Assembly (NCBI GenBank): GCA_900299065.1
Contig: OMIJ01000053.1
Location: 1 to 21,771 of the forward strand
From: Hyphomicrobiales bacterium
GTDB taxonomy: Bacteria; Pseudomonadota; Alphaproteobacteria; Rhizobiales; Beijerinckiaceae
Direction of reading: 5' to 3'
DNA: 21,771 nucleotides
Part shown: positions 15,108 through 21,771 of the stretch, piece after piece
How the letters are laid out: every line of letters begins with the position of its first letter
Position numbering within the stretch: the first letter of the stretch is position 1
Notes under the pieces: model-generated
Database searches by the model: none
The model's input: only the letters and a program-made list of their open reading frames with translations
What the model was told of the DNA's origin: nothing
Made by a program: the position numbers and the translations under genes

Positions 15108-15866
15108 ATGTCCACATCTGCCCAGGCGAGGGTTCACATTCCCGATGATGTTACGATCTGCATCACAAGCTGCGGCAGGCTGGATCTGCTTGAGCGCACG
15201 CTCAGCTCTTTTCGTGCCTATAATTTGGGCGGAACCTATCTTCTGTCAGAAGACTCCACCAATCCAGAGATTATCGACAAAGTCAGCGAAACCTATCCTG
15301 AAATGAAGGTATTGAGTGGGCCTGACCGGCTGGGACTAATGGGATCGATTGACCGTCTCTATAGTGCAGTTGAAACGCCTTATATCTTTCATCTGGAAGA
15401 TGACTGGACTTTTGACGGCCCGATCCATTGGGAGGCAGCAAAAGCCTGTCTTGAGACGAGGCCAGATGTGGCGAATGTATCCTTGCGTGCCTTTGATGAA
15501 ATCAAGGATAAATTTCGTCGCGCATCCGATCCCATTCAGATTCACGGACAAGAATTTCGCATCATGCGCGCCAATGCCCATCCTGAATTCTTTGGCTGGT
15601 CGTCTAATCCCGGCCTGATCCACAAAGACCTCTATAAGGCCTATGCGCCCTTTGCCCGCCTGATGCATGATCAAATGTCGGGTCTGATCAAAAATGAAGG
15701 ACGCACTCTGGCCTATTTGCTGCCAGGTGTAGGTCGCCACATCGGACAAGGCCGCAATGTCACTGACCCCATGATGCCGGCGCGGCCAAAATCAAGGCCG
15801 GCCAAATGGCTTCGCGCAATCAAGAAAAAGCTCTATTACATGGGCTTGCGTAAAGACCCCTTCTGA
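15108..15866 (+). CDS. Putative GT-A-fold glycosyltransferase
   Basis: A 252-aa cytoplasmic protein without membrane segments. The N-terminus VTICITSCGRLDLLERTLSS matches the first strand and helix of family-2-like nucleotide-sugar transferases. MGSIDRLYSAVETPYIFHLE leads into EDDWTFDGP (around residue 96-104), which occupies the place of the metal-binding DXD motif. FGWSSNPGLIHKDLYKAYAP and the later HDQMSGLIKN would lie in the acceptor half. The C-terminal RPAKWLRAIKKKLYYMGLRK is basic, suggesting contact with membrane lipid or polyanion. Start ATG 15108 has GAGG with seven bases spacing. The second glycosyltransferase begins 13 bases after the stop, so they are likely one transcription unit in surface glycan synthesis. 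Donor and acceptor unknown. Confidence 0.75.
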   Translation: MSTSAQARVHIPDDVTICITSCGRLDLLERTLSSFRAYNLGGTYLLSEDSTNPEIIDKVSETYPEMKVLSGPDRLGLMGSIDRLYSAVETPYIFHLEDDWTFDGPIHWEAAKACLETRPDVANVSLRAFDEIKDKFRRASDPIQIHGQEFRIMRANAHPEFFGWSSNPGLIHKDLYKAYAPFARLMHDQMSGLIKNEGRTLAYLLPGVGRHIGQGRNVTDPMMPARPKSRPAKWLRAIKKKLYYMGLRKDPF

Positions 15867-15879
15867 GTGGGACAAAGCT

Positions 15880-16671
15880 TTGACCCTTCCCCAGCCCCCC
15901 AGCCCAATCCCTTTGAGTATTCTCATTCGCACGCTCAATGAAGCGGATCGGATCGGTGAGACGATCAAGGCCGCACAGGCTCTGGGTGGCGAGATTGTCC
16001 TGATCGATGCTGGCTCTAAAGATGCAACCATCGCCATTGCCCAAGAACTTGGCGCGCGAGTCATCAATAATCCCTGGCCGGGATTTGGCCCACAGCGCCA
16101 TTTTGGCGAAGACCAATGCAGCCATGATTTCATTTTCTCGCTCGATGCCGATGAGATCGTCACTGAACCAATGGCAGCTGAAATCCGCACTGTCTTTGCC
16201 AAGCCAAATCCCCCGCGATTGATGATTATTCGCAAGGCAATGATCTTTCCGCATTGGAAGCACCCACCCCCATTGGGCTTTTGTCACGAGCAGATCCTGA
16301 TCTATGATCGCCGGATTGCCCGCACTGGGCCAAATCCCAATTGGGACAAGCTCGAGATCAGCGAAAAACTCAAACCTCACCTTATTCGCGAGCCGCTCTG
16401 GCATTTCAGCCTGCGGGACTGGAACCATGCGGTTGCCAAATGGAATTATGTCGCCGGGCTTGCCGCCGACACCCAGAAAGAGCGTCCAAGAGCTATCCTG
16501 CTAATGCGATTAGTTATTGAATTTCCATGGAGTTTTTTTAAATTCTATGTTCTGCGCCGGTATTTTCTAGGTGGGGCAGATGGCTTGACCCTGGCCCTTG
16601 TGACGGCCTTTGGGCGGTTTTTACGCATAGCTAAAATGCTGGAGCGCAAGGATCATAAACAATCCCATTAA
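15880..16671 (+). CDS. Family 2 glycosyltransferase (WaaE/KdtX-like)
   Basis: A 263-aa protein of the glycosyltransferase 2 family, resembling enzymes that add glucose to the lipopolysaccharide inner core. LSILIRTLNEADRIGETIKA (about 12-31) is the nucleotide-binding start, EIVLIDAGSKDATIAIAQEL follows, and FIFSLDADEIVTEPM (about 83-97) holds the DXD-like metal site. IRKAMIFPHWKHPPPLGFCH and the HFSLRDWNHAVAKWNYVAGL region match the acceptor half of this subgroup; a hydrophobic stretch near the C-terminus (about 207-240) may associate with the membrane. No ATG is available before the catalytic strand, so the start is taken as TTG 15880; TTG 15913 is an alternative. It sits 13 bases downstream of the other glycosyltransferase. 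Confidence 0.85.
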   Translation: MTLPQPPSPIPLSILIRTLNEADRIGETIKAAQALGGEIVLIDAGSKDATIAIAQELGARVINNPWPGFGPQRHFGEDQCSHDFIFSLDADEIVTEPMAAEIRTVFAKPNPPRLMIIRKAMIFPHWKHPPPLGFCHEQILIYDRRIARTGPNPNWDKLEISEKLKPHLIREPLWHFSLRDWNHAVAKWNYVAGLAADTQKERPRAILLMRLVIEFPWSFFKFYVLRRYFLGGADGLTLALVTAFGRFLRIAKMLERKDHKQSH

Positions 16672-16708
16672 GCCGATTTGGCCATTAAGCACTTACAAAA
16701 GAGGTAAA

Positions 16709-16759
16709 ATGTCACAACTCCCTAGATGCTCTCGCAAGTCAGGAGCGAGTCAGATATAG
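16709..16759 (+). CDS. Possible 16-residue leader peptide upstream of rnd
   Basis: ATG 16709 is preceded by GAGG with four bases spacing (GAGGTAAAATG), one of the clearest Shine-Dalgarno sequences in the window. It opens a 16-codon frame, MSQLPRCSRKSGASQI, ending TAG 16757-16759. The stop overlaps AGGG (16758-16761), the ribosome-binding site of rnd, whose ATG follows at 16768. This arrangement would couple rnd translation to translation of the small frame. The peptide has no recognised family and no run of one amino acid, so classical amino-acid attenuation is not indicated. It could also be a chance frame. Confidence 0.4.
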   Translation: MSQLPRCSRKSGASQI

Positions 16760-16767
16760 GGCAATGA

Positions 16768-17949
16768 ATGAGTCTGATATCTCGCACCCAGGACCTTGCA
16801 GTCATCTGCGCCCGTATGACCAACCACGCTTATGTGACGGTTGATACTGAGTTTTTGCGCGAGACAACGTTTTGGCCCAAGGCCTGCGTCATTCAGATCG
16901 CCTCGGAAGAAGAGGCTCATGCGATTGATGCCTTATCCGATGAGATTGATCTGGCTCCCTTTTTCGAGCTCATGGCCAATACAAATGTGGTCAAGGTCTT
17001 TCATGCCGCGCGGCAAGATCTGGAAATCATCTGGAACTTGTCCAAACTCATCCCCGCACCTTTGTTCGATACGCAAGTTGCGGCTATGGTTTGTGGCTAT
17101 GGCGATCAGGTCAGCTATGGCGAATTGGCGCAATCAATCTGCAAAGTGACGTTGGACAAATCCTCGCGCTTCACCGATTGGTCGCGCCGTCCTTTATCCG
17201 AGACACAAATCACCTATGCTCTGGCCGATGTCACTCATTTGCGTGACATTTATAAATCGCTGAAAGCCCAATTAGAGAAAACGGACCGTCTGGCCTGGCT
17301 GAGCGATGAAATGGCCTCGCTGTCCGCACCGGCCACTTACGAACAACATCCTGACCTTGCCTGGCAACGTTTCAAAAACCGCGCGCGCAAGCCACGCGAT
17401 CTGGCTTTGCTGATGGAGCTTTGCGCCTGGCGTGAACGCGAGGCACAAACGAAAGATGTGCCGCGCTCTCGTATTCTCAAAGATGATATTTTGATCGAGA
17501 TCGCACTGGCCGCGCCACGCACGCCTGAAGCTTTGGGTAATCTGCGTGCCTTTCCACGCGGCATGGAGCGCTCGCGCGCGGGTTCTGAAATTCTCACAGC
17601 TATCGAACATGGCCTTGCTCGCGACCCAAAAACTCTGCCAGCCATTGAGCGCGAACGCAGAAATATGAGCGGGGGCGCAACAGTGGAATTGCTGAAAGTT
17701 CTGCTGCGTCAGGTCTGCGAACGCCATGGCGTTGCCCCAAAAATGATAGCCACAGTTGATGATCTGGAAGCCATTGCTCAGGATGATCGCGCCGATGTTG
17801 CCGCATTGTCTGGTTGGCGCCGGGATATTTTTGGCGCCAAAGCGCTCGAACTCAAGAAAGGGCGTCTTGCCCTGACCGTTGAGAAGGGCAAGGTCGTCAC
17901 GCTCGAATGGCGCGACACGTCCGGCTCAACCCCTGAAGTGATAAAATAG
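16768..17949 (+). CDS. rnd: Ribonuclease D
   Basis: A 3'-to-5' exoribonuclease of the DEDDy family that trims tRNA precursors and other small RNAs. Length is 393 aa, normal for RNase D. The exonuclease motifs are in order: VDTEFLRETTFWP (Exo I, Asp and Glu), VFHAARQDLEIIW (Exo II, Asp), and ITYALADVTHLRDIY (Exo III, Tyr and Asp). A helical HRDC domain follows at about 210-290 (LALLMELCAWREREAQTKDV, then PRSRILKDDILIEIA), and a C-terminal helical region ends KGKVVTLEWRDTSGS. Start ATG 16768 has AGGG six bases upstream. It follows the glycosyltransferases by 96 bases with a small leader frame in between, and converges on the TSUP permease with ten bases between stops. Confidence 0.95.
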   Translation: MSLISRTQDLAVICARMTNHAYVTVDTEFLRETTFWPKACVIQIASEEEAHAIDALSDEIDLAPFFELMANTNVVKVFHAARQDLEIIWNLSKLIPAPLFDTQVAAMVCGYGDQVSYGELAQSICKVTLDKSSRFTDWSRRPLSETQITYALADVTHLRDIYKSLKAQLEKTDRLAWLSDEMASLSAPATYEQHPDLAWQRFKNRARKPRDLALLMELCAWREREAQTKDVPRSRILKDDILIEIALAAPRTPEALGNLRAFPRGMERSRAGSEILTAIEHGLARDPKTLPAIERERRNMSGGATVELLKVLLRQVCERHGVAPKMIATVDDLEAIAQDDRADVAALSGWRRDIFGAKALELKKGRLALTVEKGKVVTLEWRDTSGSTPEVIK

Positions 17950-17959
17950 ATCCGCTCTT

Positions 17960-18712
17960 CTAGCCAAACACCCGCCAGAAATAAGTTGCCGTAATTACGC
18001 TGATGATAGTGATCACAATACGGCGCAAAATAGCTTGCGAGATTTGCCGCGCAATACGTGCCCCGACATAACCACCAACCAGGCCACCTGCTAAAGTCGT
18101 CAAGGCAAAGCTCCATGTCACATCGCCAATGATGACAAATAAAATCACTGCAGCAGCATTGAGCGATCCAACCAATATACTGCGCACCGCGCCAGTGGCT
18201 TTGAGGTCATGCACGCCAAACAGGCTCCACAAAGCCAGCATCATAATGCCAACCGCCGCGCCAAAATATCCACCATAAATGGCAACAAAATATTGCAACA
18301 CCATCAGACCGCGTGGACCAAGATGCATATATTTGCGCAAGTGATCACCAATCTCGCGCCCGAAAGTGAAGGTGATCAGACCCAATAGCAAAAGCCATGG
18401 CACAAGATTATTGAAAGTCGCAGATGGCGTATAGAGCAGCAGCAAAGCGCCTGTGACACCTCCGGCCAAAGAGACCGGCAGCAAACGGCGCAGCGAAATA
18501 CCCTCAATATCTTGAAAATCTTTCCGATAGGCAAAAGCACTCATGAAGGACGCTGGAAAGAGAGCAACAGTCGAGCTCATATTAGCGGAGACTGGCGGAA
18601 CGCCGGCAAGCACCAATGCCGGAAAAGAAACAAAGGACCCACCACCCGCGACCGCATTCATTGCGCCCGCGATCATGCCTGCAAAGAAAACCAGAGCGTA
18701 AGAAGCAATCAT
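17960..18712 (-). CDS. TSUP (TauE/SafE) family membrane permease
   Basis: A 250-aa polytopic membrane protein of about eight hydrophobic segments in two repeated halves, typical of the 4-toluene sulfonate uptake permease family. The first repeat begins FFAGMIAGAMNAVAGGGSFV then SFPALVLAGVPPVSANMSST, the family hallmark. The second contains FVAIYGGYFGAAVGIMMLAL and LAGGLVGGYVGARIARQISQ, which is equally characteristic. Members export or import sulfite, sulfoacetate, taurine-derived and other anions; the substrate here is not predictable. It starts 26 bases after the ppx stop on the same strand, so it is likely the third gene of a ppk-ppx operon. The Shine-Dalgarno before ATG 18712 is weak. Confidence 0.88.
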   Translation of the reverse strand: MIASYALVFFAGMIAGAMNAVAGGGSFVSFPALVLAGVPPVSANMSSTVALFPASFMSAFAYRKDFQDIEGISLRRLLPVSLAGGVTGALLLLYTPSATFNNLVPWLLLLGLITFTFGREIGDHLRKYMHLGPRGLMVLQYFVAIYGGYFGAAVGIMMLALWSLFGVHDLKATGAVRSILVGSLNAAAVILFVIIGDVTWSFALTTLAGGLVGGYVGARIARQISQAILRRIVITIISVITATYFWRVFG

Positions 18713-18738
18713 GATTATGCCAAATTCCAGTCCGAAGC

Positions 18739-20310
18739 CTATCGTGCGCTCTTGAATTTGATCCGCTCTGCTTTGTCACCAATCACAATTTCAGCCTCGC
18801 GACCAATCAATTTTCCAAGACTGCGCAACCGATTATAAAGGCGTTCGCTGGCCAGATCCTTCATCGCCGGGGGAAGCGTCAGTACAAGTTTGGAGCGCGA
18901 ACAGCGCAAAGGCGTATGCGGTAAAACATTAGACATGGCTGCCGACAAAACATAGGCAAGCCGCGTTGCCGATCCCAACACATGCGCACGATCAAGCATG
19001 CGCGCAGAGACCAAAGTCCGCAAATGCGGGCTCACCTCATCATCGCCATCCATATGACGATAGGAGGCTGCAAGCGCCAGATAAGCGCGGCCAGGATGAT
19101 CAATGCTGCTAAAAGCTGCATTGGCAATAATATTGATTGATTGCTCACCGCGATAATCGGGATGCGCGCGCCAACCTATATCGCACAGCAAACAGGCCGC
19201 ATGACGCAAACGTCTCTCTTCCTTTGATTCCTCAAGCTGGCTCGACTGGATGAACTCATCAGTCCAATCACATAATTCCTCGCCATGTTTGGGATCACGC
19301 GAGCGCAGATAATTGAGCTCACGAGCAGATTCTATGAGCGCATCCTGACTGCGTTCAAATTGATTAAGCTGCTCATAAAGCAAACCCTCACGCAGACCCA
19401 AAGCTGAAATGACGATTTCCTTCGGCTTGGCTCGCCTGATAATTTCTTCGAGCACCACAGCCCCATAGGCAAGCAAGGGACGCCTCGCTGCAGCAACGGA
19501 TGTAATATTGGCGAGCGCATCTGTATTCACCCGCTCAACCAGAGCGGCAAAATCAGCAGCATCCCGTGCCGGGATCACATAACCATGCATCACATTGAGC
19601 GGATAGTCACGTTGTCGCATATGCAATTTAGCCAAAGCGCGCCACGTTCCGCCAATGGCGTAGAATGTGCGGCCCTTCAATCGATCCAGATGCGGCACAT
19701 CAGCCAAAGCCTTGCGCACGATTTTAGCTGATTTCTTGGTCGAACGATCGGATATGTCCATCAGGGACAGGCCACCCAGACGCAGCGAAATGCCGCGCCC
19801 CATGCGTCGCCCGCGCACATCATTAAGTTCGAGCGAGCCGCCACCCAAATCGCCAACAAGCCCATCGGGGTTGGTGAAGCCCGACATCACGCCATAGGCC
19901 GCCAGCTCGGCCTCGCGCCGACCTTCCAGCAATTCAACTTTATGACCGATTGCTTTTTGTGCCTGTGCAAGAAATTCTGGGCCATTGGAGGCATCGCGCG
20001 CCGCTGCTGTGGCAAGGACATGGACTTTTTTAATGCCCATGCTCTGACGCAAAACACGAAACCGCTTGAGTGCTGATAATGAGCGCTCGACCCCCTGCTC
20101 ATTCAATTTGCCCGTGGTCGCCACTCCGCGCCCAAGCTCCGCCATAACCTTATCATTAAAGATAGGCGTGGGCGCACGTGTTAGCCCCTCATAAGCCACA
20201 AGCCGCACGGAATTGGATCCGATATCGACAATAGCAACGGGTTCGAGATTGGGCAGACGGCCAGGAGCGGAAGACTTGGAGAGTTTGGATTTAGCCTTGG
20301 GTGCAACCAT
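18739..20310 (-). CDS. ppx: Exopolyphosphatase (Ppx/GppA family)
   Basis: Releases terminal phosphate from long-chain polyphosphate; related GppA enzymes act on pppGpp. Length is 523 aa, usual for Ppx. The ASKHA-fold motifs are PVAIVDIGSNSVRLVAYEG (about 26-44, phosphate-1) and GLVGDLGGGSLELNDV (phosphate-2), with ATAAARDASNGPEFL between them as expected. YAIGGTWRALAKLHM and VISALGLREGLLYEQL follow. The C-terminal part (about 340-523) is the helical HD-like domain (RRLRHAACLLCDIGWRAHPD, ALAASYRHMDGDDEVS). The first 20 residues are basic and variable. It begins three bases after the ppk stop, so the two opposing polyphosphate enzymes are translationally linked. Confidence 0.95.
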   Translation of the reverse strand: MVAPKAKSKLSKSSAPGRLPNLEPVAIVDIGSNSVRLVAYEGLTRAPTPIFNDKVMAELGRGVATTGKLNEQGVERSLSALKRFRVLRQSMGIKKVHVLATAAARDASNGPEFLAQAQKAIGHKVELLEGRREAELAAYGVMSGFTNPDGLVGDLGGGSLELNDVRGRRMGRGISLRLGGLSLMDISDRSTKKSAKIVRKALADVPHLDRLKGRTFYAIGGTWRALAKLHMRQRDYPLNVMHGYVIPARDAADFAALVERVNTDALANITSVAAARRPLLAYGAVVLEEIIRRAKPKEIVISALGLREGLLYEQLNQFERSQDALIESARELNYLRSRDPKHGEELCDWTDEFIQSSQLEESKEERRLRHAACLLCDIGWRAHPDYRGEQSINIIANAAFSSIDHPGRAYLALAASYRHMDGDDEVSPHLRTLVSARMLDRAHVLGSATRLAYVLSAAMSNVLPHTPLRCSRSKLVLTLPPAMKDLASERLYNRLRSLGKLIGREAEIVIGDKAERIKFKSAR

Positions 20311-20313
20311 ACG

Positions 20314-21771
20314 TTAATGCGGCTCCAGACGACGAAAGAGACTGCGCGGACTGGATGTCTTCAATGACTTGCCCCGGCCTGACAGGCTGGGATTGGTCAT
20401 GAAATAACTATGAGCATTGAACAGCTCTTCGCCCGGCAGCGGCACTATGCGCTGGCTTGAACCATCCTGCAAGACCCGATAGCTCTGTTGGTTGTCGATA
20501 AGATTAGCAATCATGATCTGATCCAGCACCTGTTCATGCACAGTGGGATTGAGAATGGGCACCATAACTTCAACCCGACGATCCAGATTGCGCGGCATCA
20601 AATCTGCCGAAGAAATGTAAACATGAGCTTTCGCATGCGGAAGGCCATGGCCATTTCCAAAGGCATAAACTCGCGCATGTTCAAGAAAGCGTCCGATGAT
20701 CGATTTGACCTGAATATTATCCGATAATCCCTCTACACCTGGACGCAAACAGCAAATCCCTCGCACGATCAATTGCACCCGCACGCCCGCCTGACTGGCG
20801 GCATAAAGCGCATCAATGATCACAGGATCAACCAGTGAATTGCATTTGCCCCAAATAGCAGCCGGACGACCTGCTTTGGCATGCTCAATCTCTTCTTGAA
20901 TATGCTGCAAGAGTCTTTTCTTAAGCGTGAAGGGAGACACAGCCATATATTCAAGATCGGCCGGTTCGGCATAGCCGGTGATGAAATTAAAGATACGACT
21001 GACATCCCGCCCAATCGCTGCATCGGCTGTGAAGAAAGAAATATCCGTATACACACGCGCGGTCACAGGATGATAATTGCCCGTTCCGACATGACAATAA
21101 GTGGTGAGACTGCCCCCTTCGCGGCGCACCACCATGGATAATTTACCGTGTGTCTTAAGCTCGATGAACCCGAAGACAACTTGCGCACCGGCACGCTCAA
21201 GATCGCGAGCCCAGCGAATATTCGCCTCTTCATCAAAGCGCGCCTTTAATTCGATCAAAGCTGTCACAGATTTGCCCGCCTCTGCCGCTTCGATCAAAGC
21301 ACGGACAATGGGACTATCGGATGAGGTCCGATAAAGCGTTTGCTTAATGGCCACAACATTGGGATCACGCGCAGCTTGATTCAAAAATTGCACGACCGTA
21401 TCGAAGGTCTCATAGGGATGATGGACGACCAGATCCTTTTCGCTGATCGCAGAAAAACAATCCCCGCCATGCTCGCGCAATCTTTCTGGAAAGCGAGGAT
21501 TATAGGGCGTGAATTTCAATTCGGGACGATCAAGCGAGACAATCTCGGATAATTCATTGAGCGCAAGCATGCCCTCATCAATAAAGACTTCGTCAGAATC
21601 GACACCCAATTGCTCGGCAACAAATTGGCGCAAGGATTGAGGCATGCGATCATCAAATTCCAACCGGATCACGCGCCCGCGACGGCGGCGTTTCAAGGCG
21701 GATTCAAAAAATCTGACCAGATCTTCGGCCTCTTCTTCAACTTCAAGATCAGAATCTCGAATGAGACGGAA
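20314..21771 (-). CDS. ppk: Polyphosphate kinase (Ppk1), N-terminally cut by the window edge
   Basis: Transfers the gamma-phosphate of ATP reversibly to polyphosphate. The frame is open to the right edge and begins mid-protein with FRLIRDSDLEVEEEAEDLVR, a canonical Ppk1 stretch, so 485 residues are present and roughly the first 200-250 are outside. Catalytic landmarks are VVAIKQTLYRTSSDSPIVRA, the phosphorylated-His segment FIELKTHGKLSMVVRR (His at about 208 of the fragment), YCHVGTGNYHPVTARVYTDI, and FLEHARVYAF with the second conserved His (about 365). YISSADLMPRNLDRRVEVMV closes the C2 domain. The enzyme therefore looks intact over the visible part. ppx follows after three bases. The promoter lies beyond the window, so Pho-type control cannot be judged. 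Confidence 0.95.
   Translation of the reverse strand, partial: FRLIRDSDLEVEEEAEDLVRFFESALKRRRRGRVIRLEFDDRMPQSLRQFVAEQLGVDSDEVFIDEGMLALNELSEIVSLDRPELKFTPYNPRFPERLREHGGDCFSAISEKDLVVHHPYETFDTVVQFLNQAARDPNVVAIKQTLYRTSSDSPIVRALIEAAEAGKSVTALIELKARFDEEANIRWARDLERAGAQVVFGFIELKTHGKLSMVVRREGGSLTTYCHVGTGNYHPVTARVYTDISFFTADAAIGRDVSRIFNFITGYAEPADLEYMAVSPFTLKKRLLQHIQEEIEHAKAGRPAAIWGKCNSLVDPVIIDALYAASQAGVRVQLIVRGICCLRPGVEGLSDNIQVKSIIGRFLEHARVYAFGNGHGLPHAKAHVYISSADLMPRNLDRRVEVMVPILNPTVHEQVLDQIMIANLIDNQQSYRVLQDGSSQRIVPLPGEELFNAHSYFMTNPSLSGRGKSLKTSSPRSLFRRLEPH

Overview
The window is a densely coded stretch of an alphaproteobacterial chromosome, probably Hyphomicrobiales (Rhizobiales) or close. I infer this from protein style and gene order, not from a marker gene. 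Three pieces match common alphaproteobacterial neighbourhoods: argS / SPOR-domain protein / nagZ / scpA / scpB on one strand, dgt back to back with an A-type Fe-S carrier gene (erpA), and ppk-ppx near rnd. By eye GC is a little above 50%, with no strong compositional break. There are no tRNA, rRNA, CRISPR, IS or phage signatures, and no gene-free gap exceeds about 180 bp.

Layout: 1-918 (-) is the start-proximal part of a tripartite-tricarboxylate (Bug/TctC) receptor gene that runs off the left edge. 1064-7398 (-) carries the cell-envelope and chromosome block: argS, a membrane-anchored SPOR protein, nagZ (peptidoglycan recycling), then scpA and scpB (condensin partners of Smc). 7498-10015 is a transport insert: an MFS gene (-) divergent from two overlapping half-size chromate-transporter-family genes (+). 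10024-11265 (-) is dgt; divergent from it are erpA (+) and a PfkB sugar kinase (+). 12643-14928 (-) is the fused malic enzyme/phosphotransacetylase maeB. 15108-16671 (+) holds two glycosyltransferases, followed by rnd (+). 17960-21771 (-) reads ppk (cut by the right edge), ppx, then a TSUP (TauE/SafE) permease.

No new defence or mobile system is evident; this is mostly core genome with a small accessory transport insert. The most useful non-coding signals are: a CtrA-like box with a -10 element in front of scpA; a 16-codon leader ORF whose stop overlaps the ribosome-binding site of rnd; an 8+5+8 dyad between maeB and the glycosyltransferase; a well-spaced promoter and leader hairpin for erpA; and a terminator-like hairpin after argS. 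Coordinates come from reading frames; functions are by recognised family motifs and have not been checked by database search.
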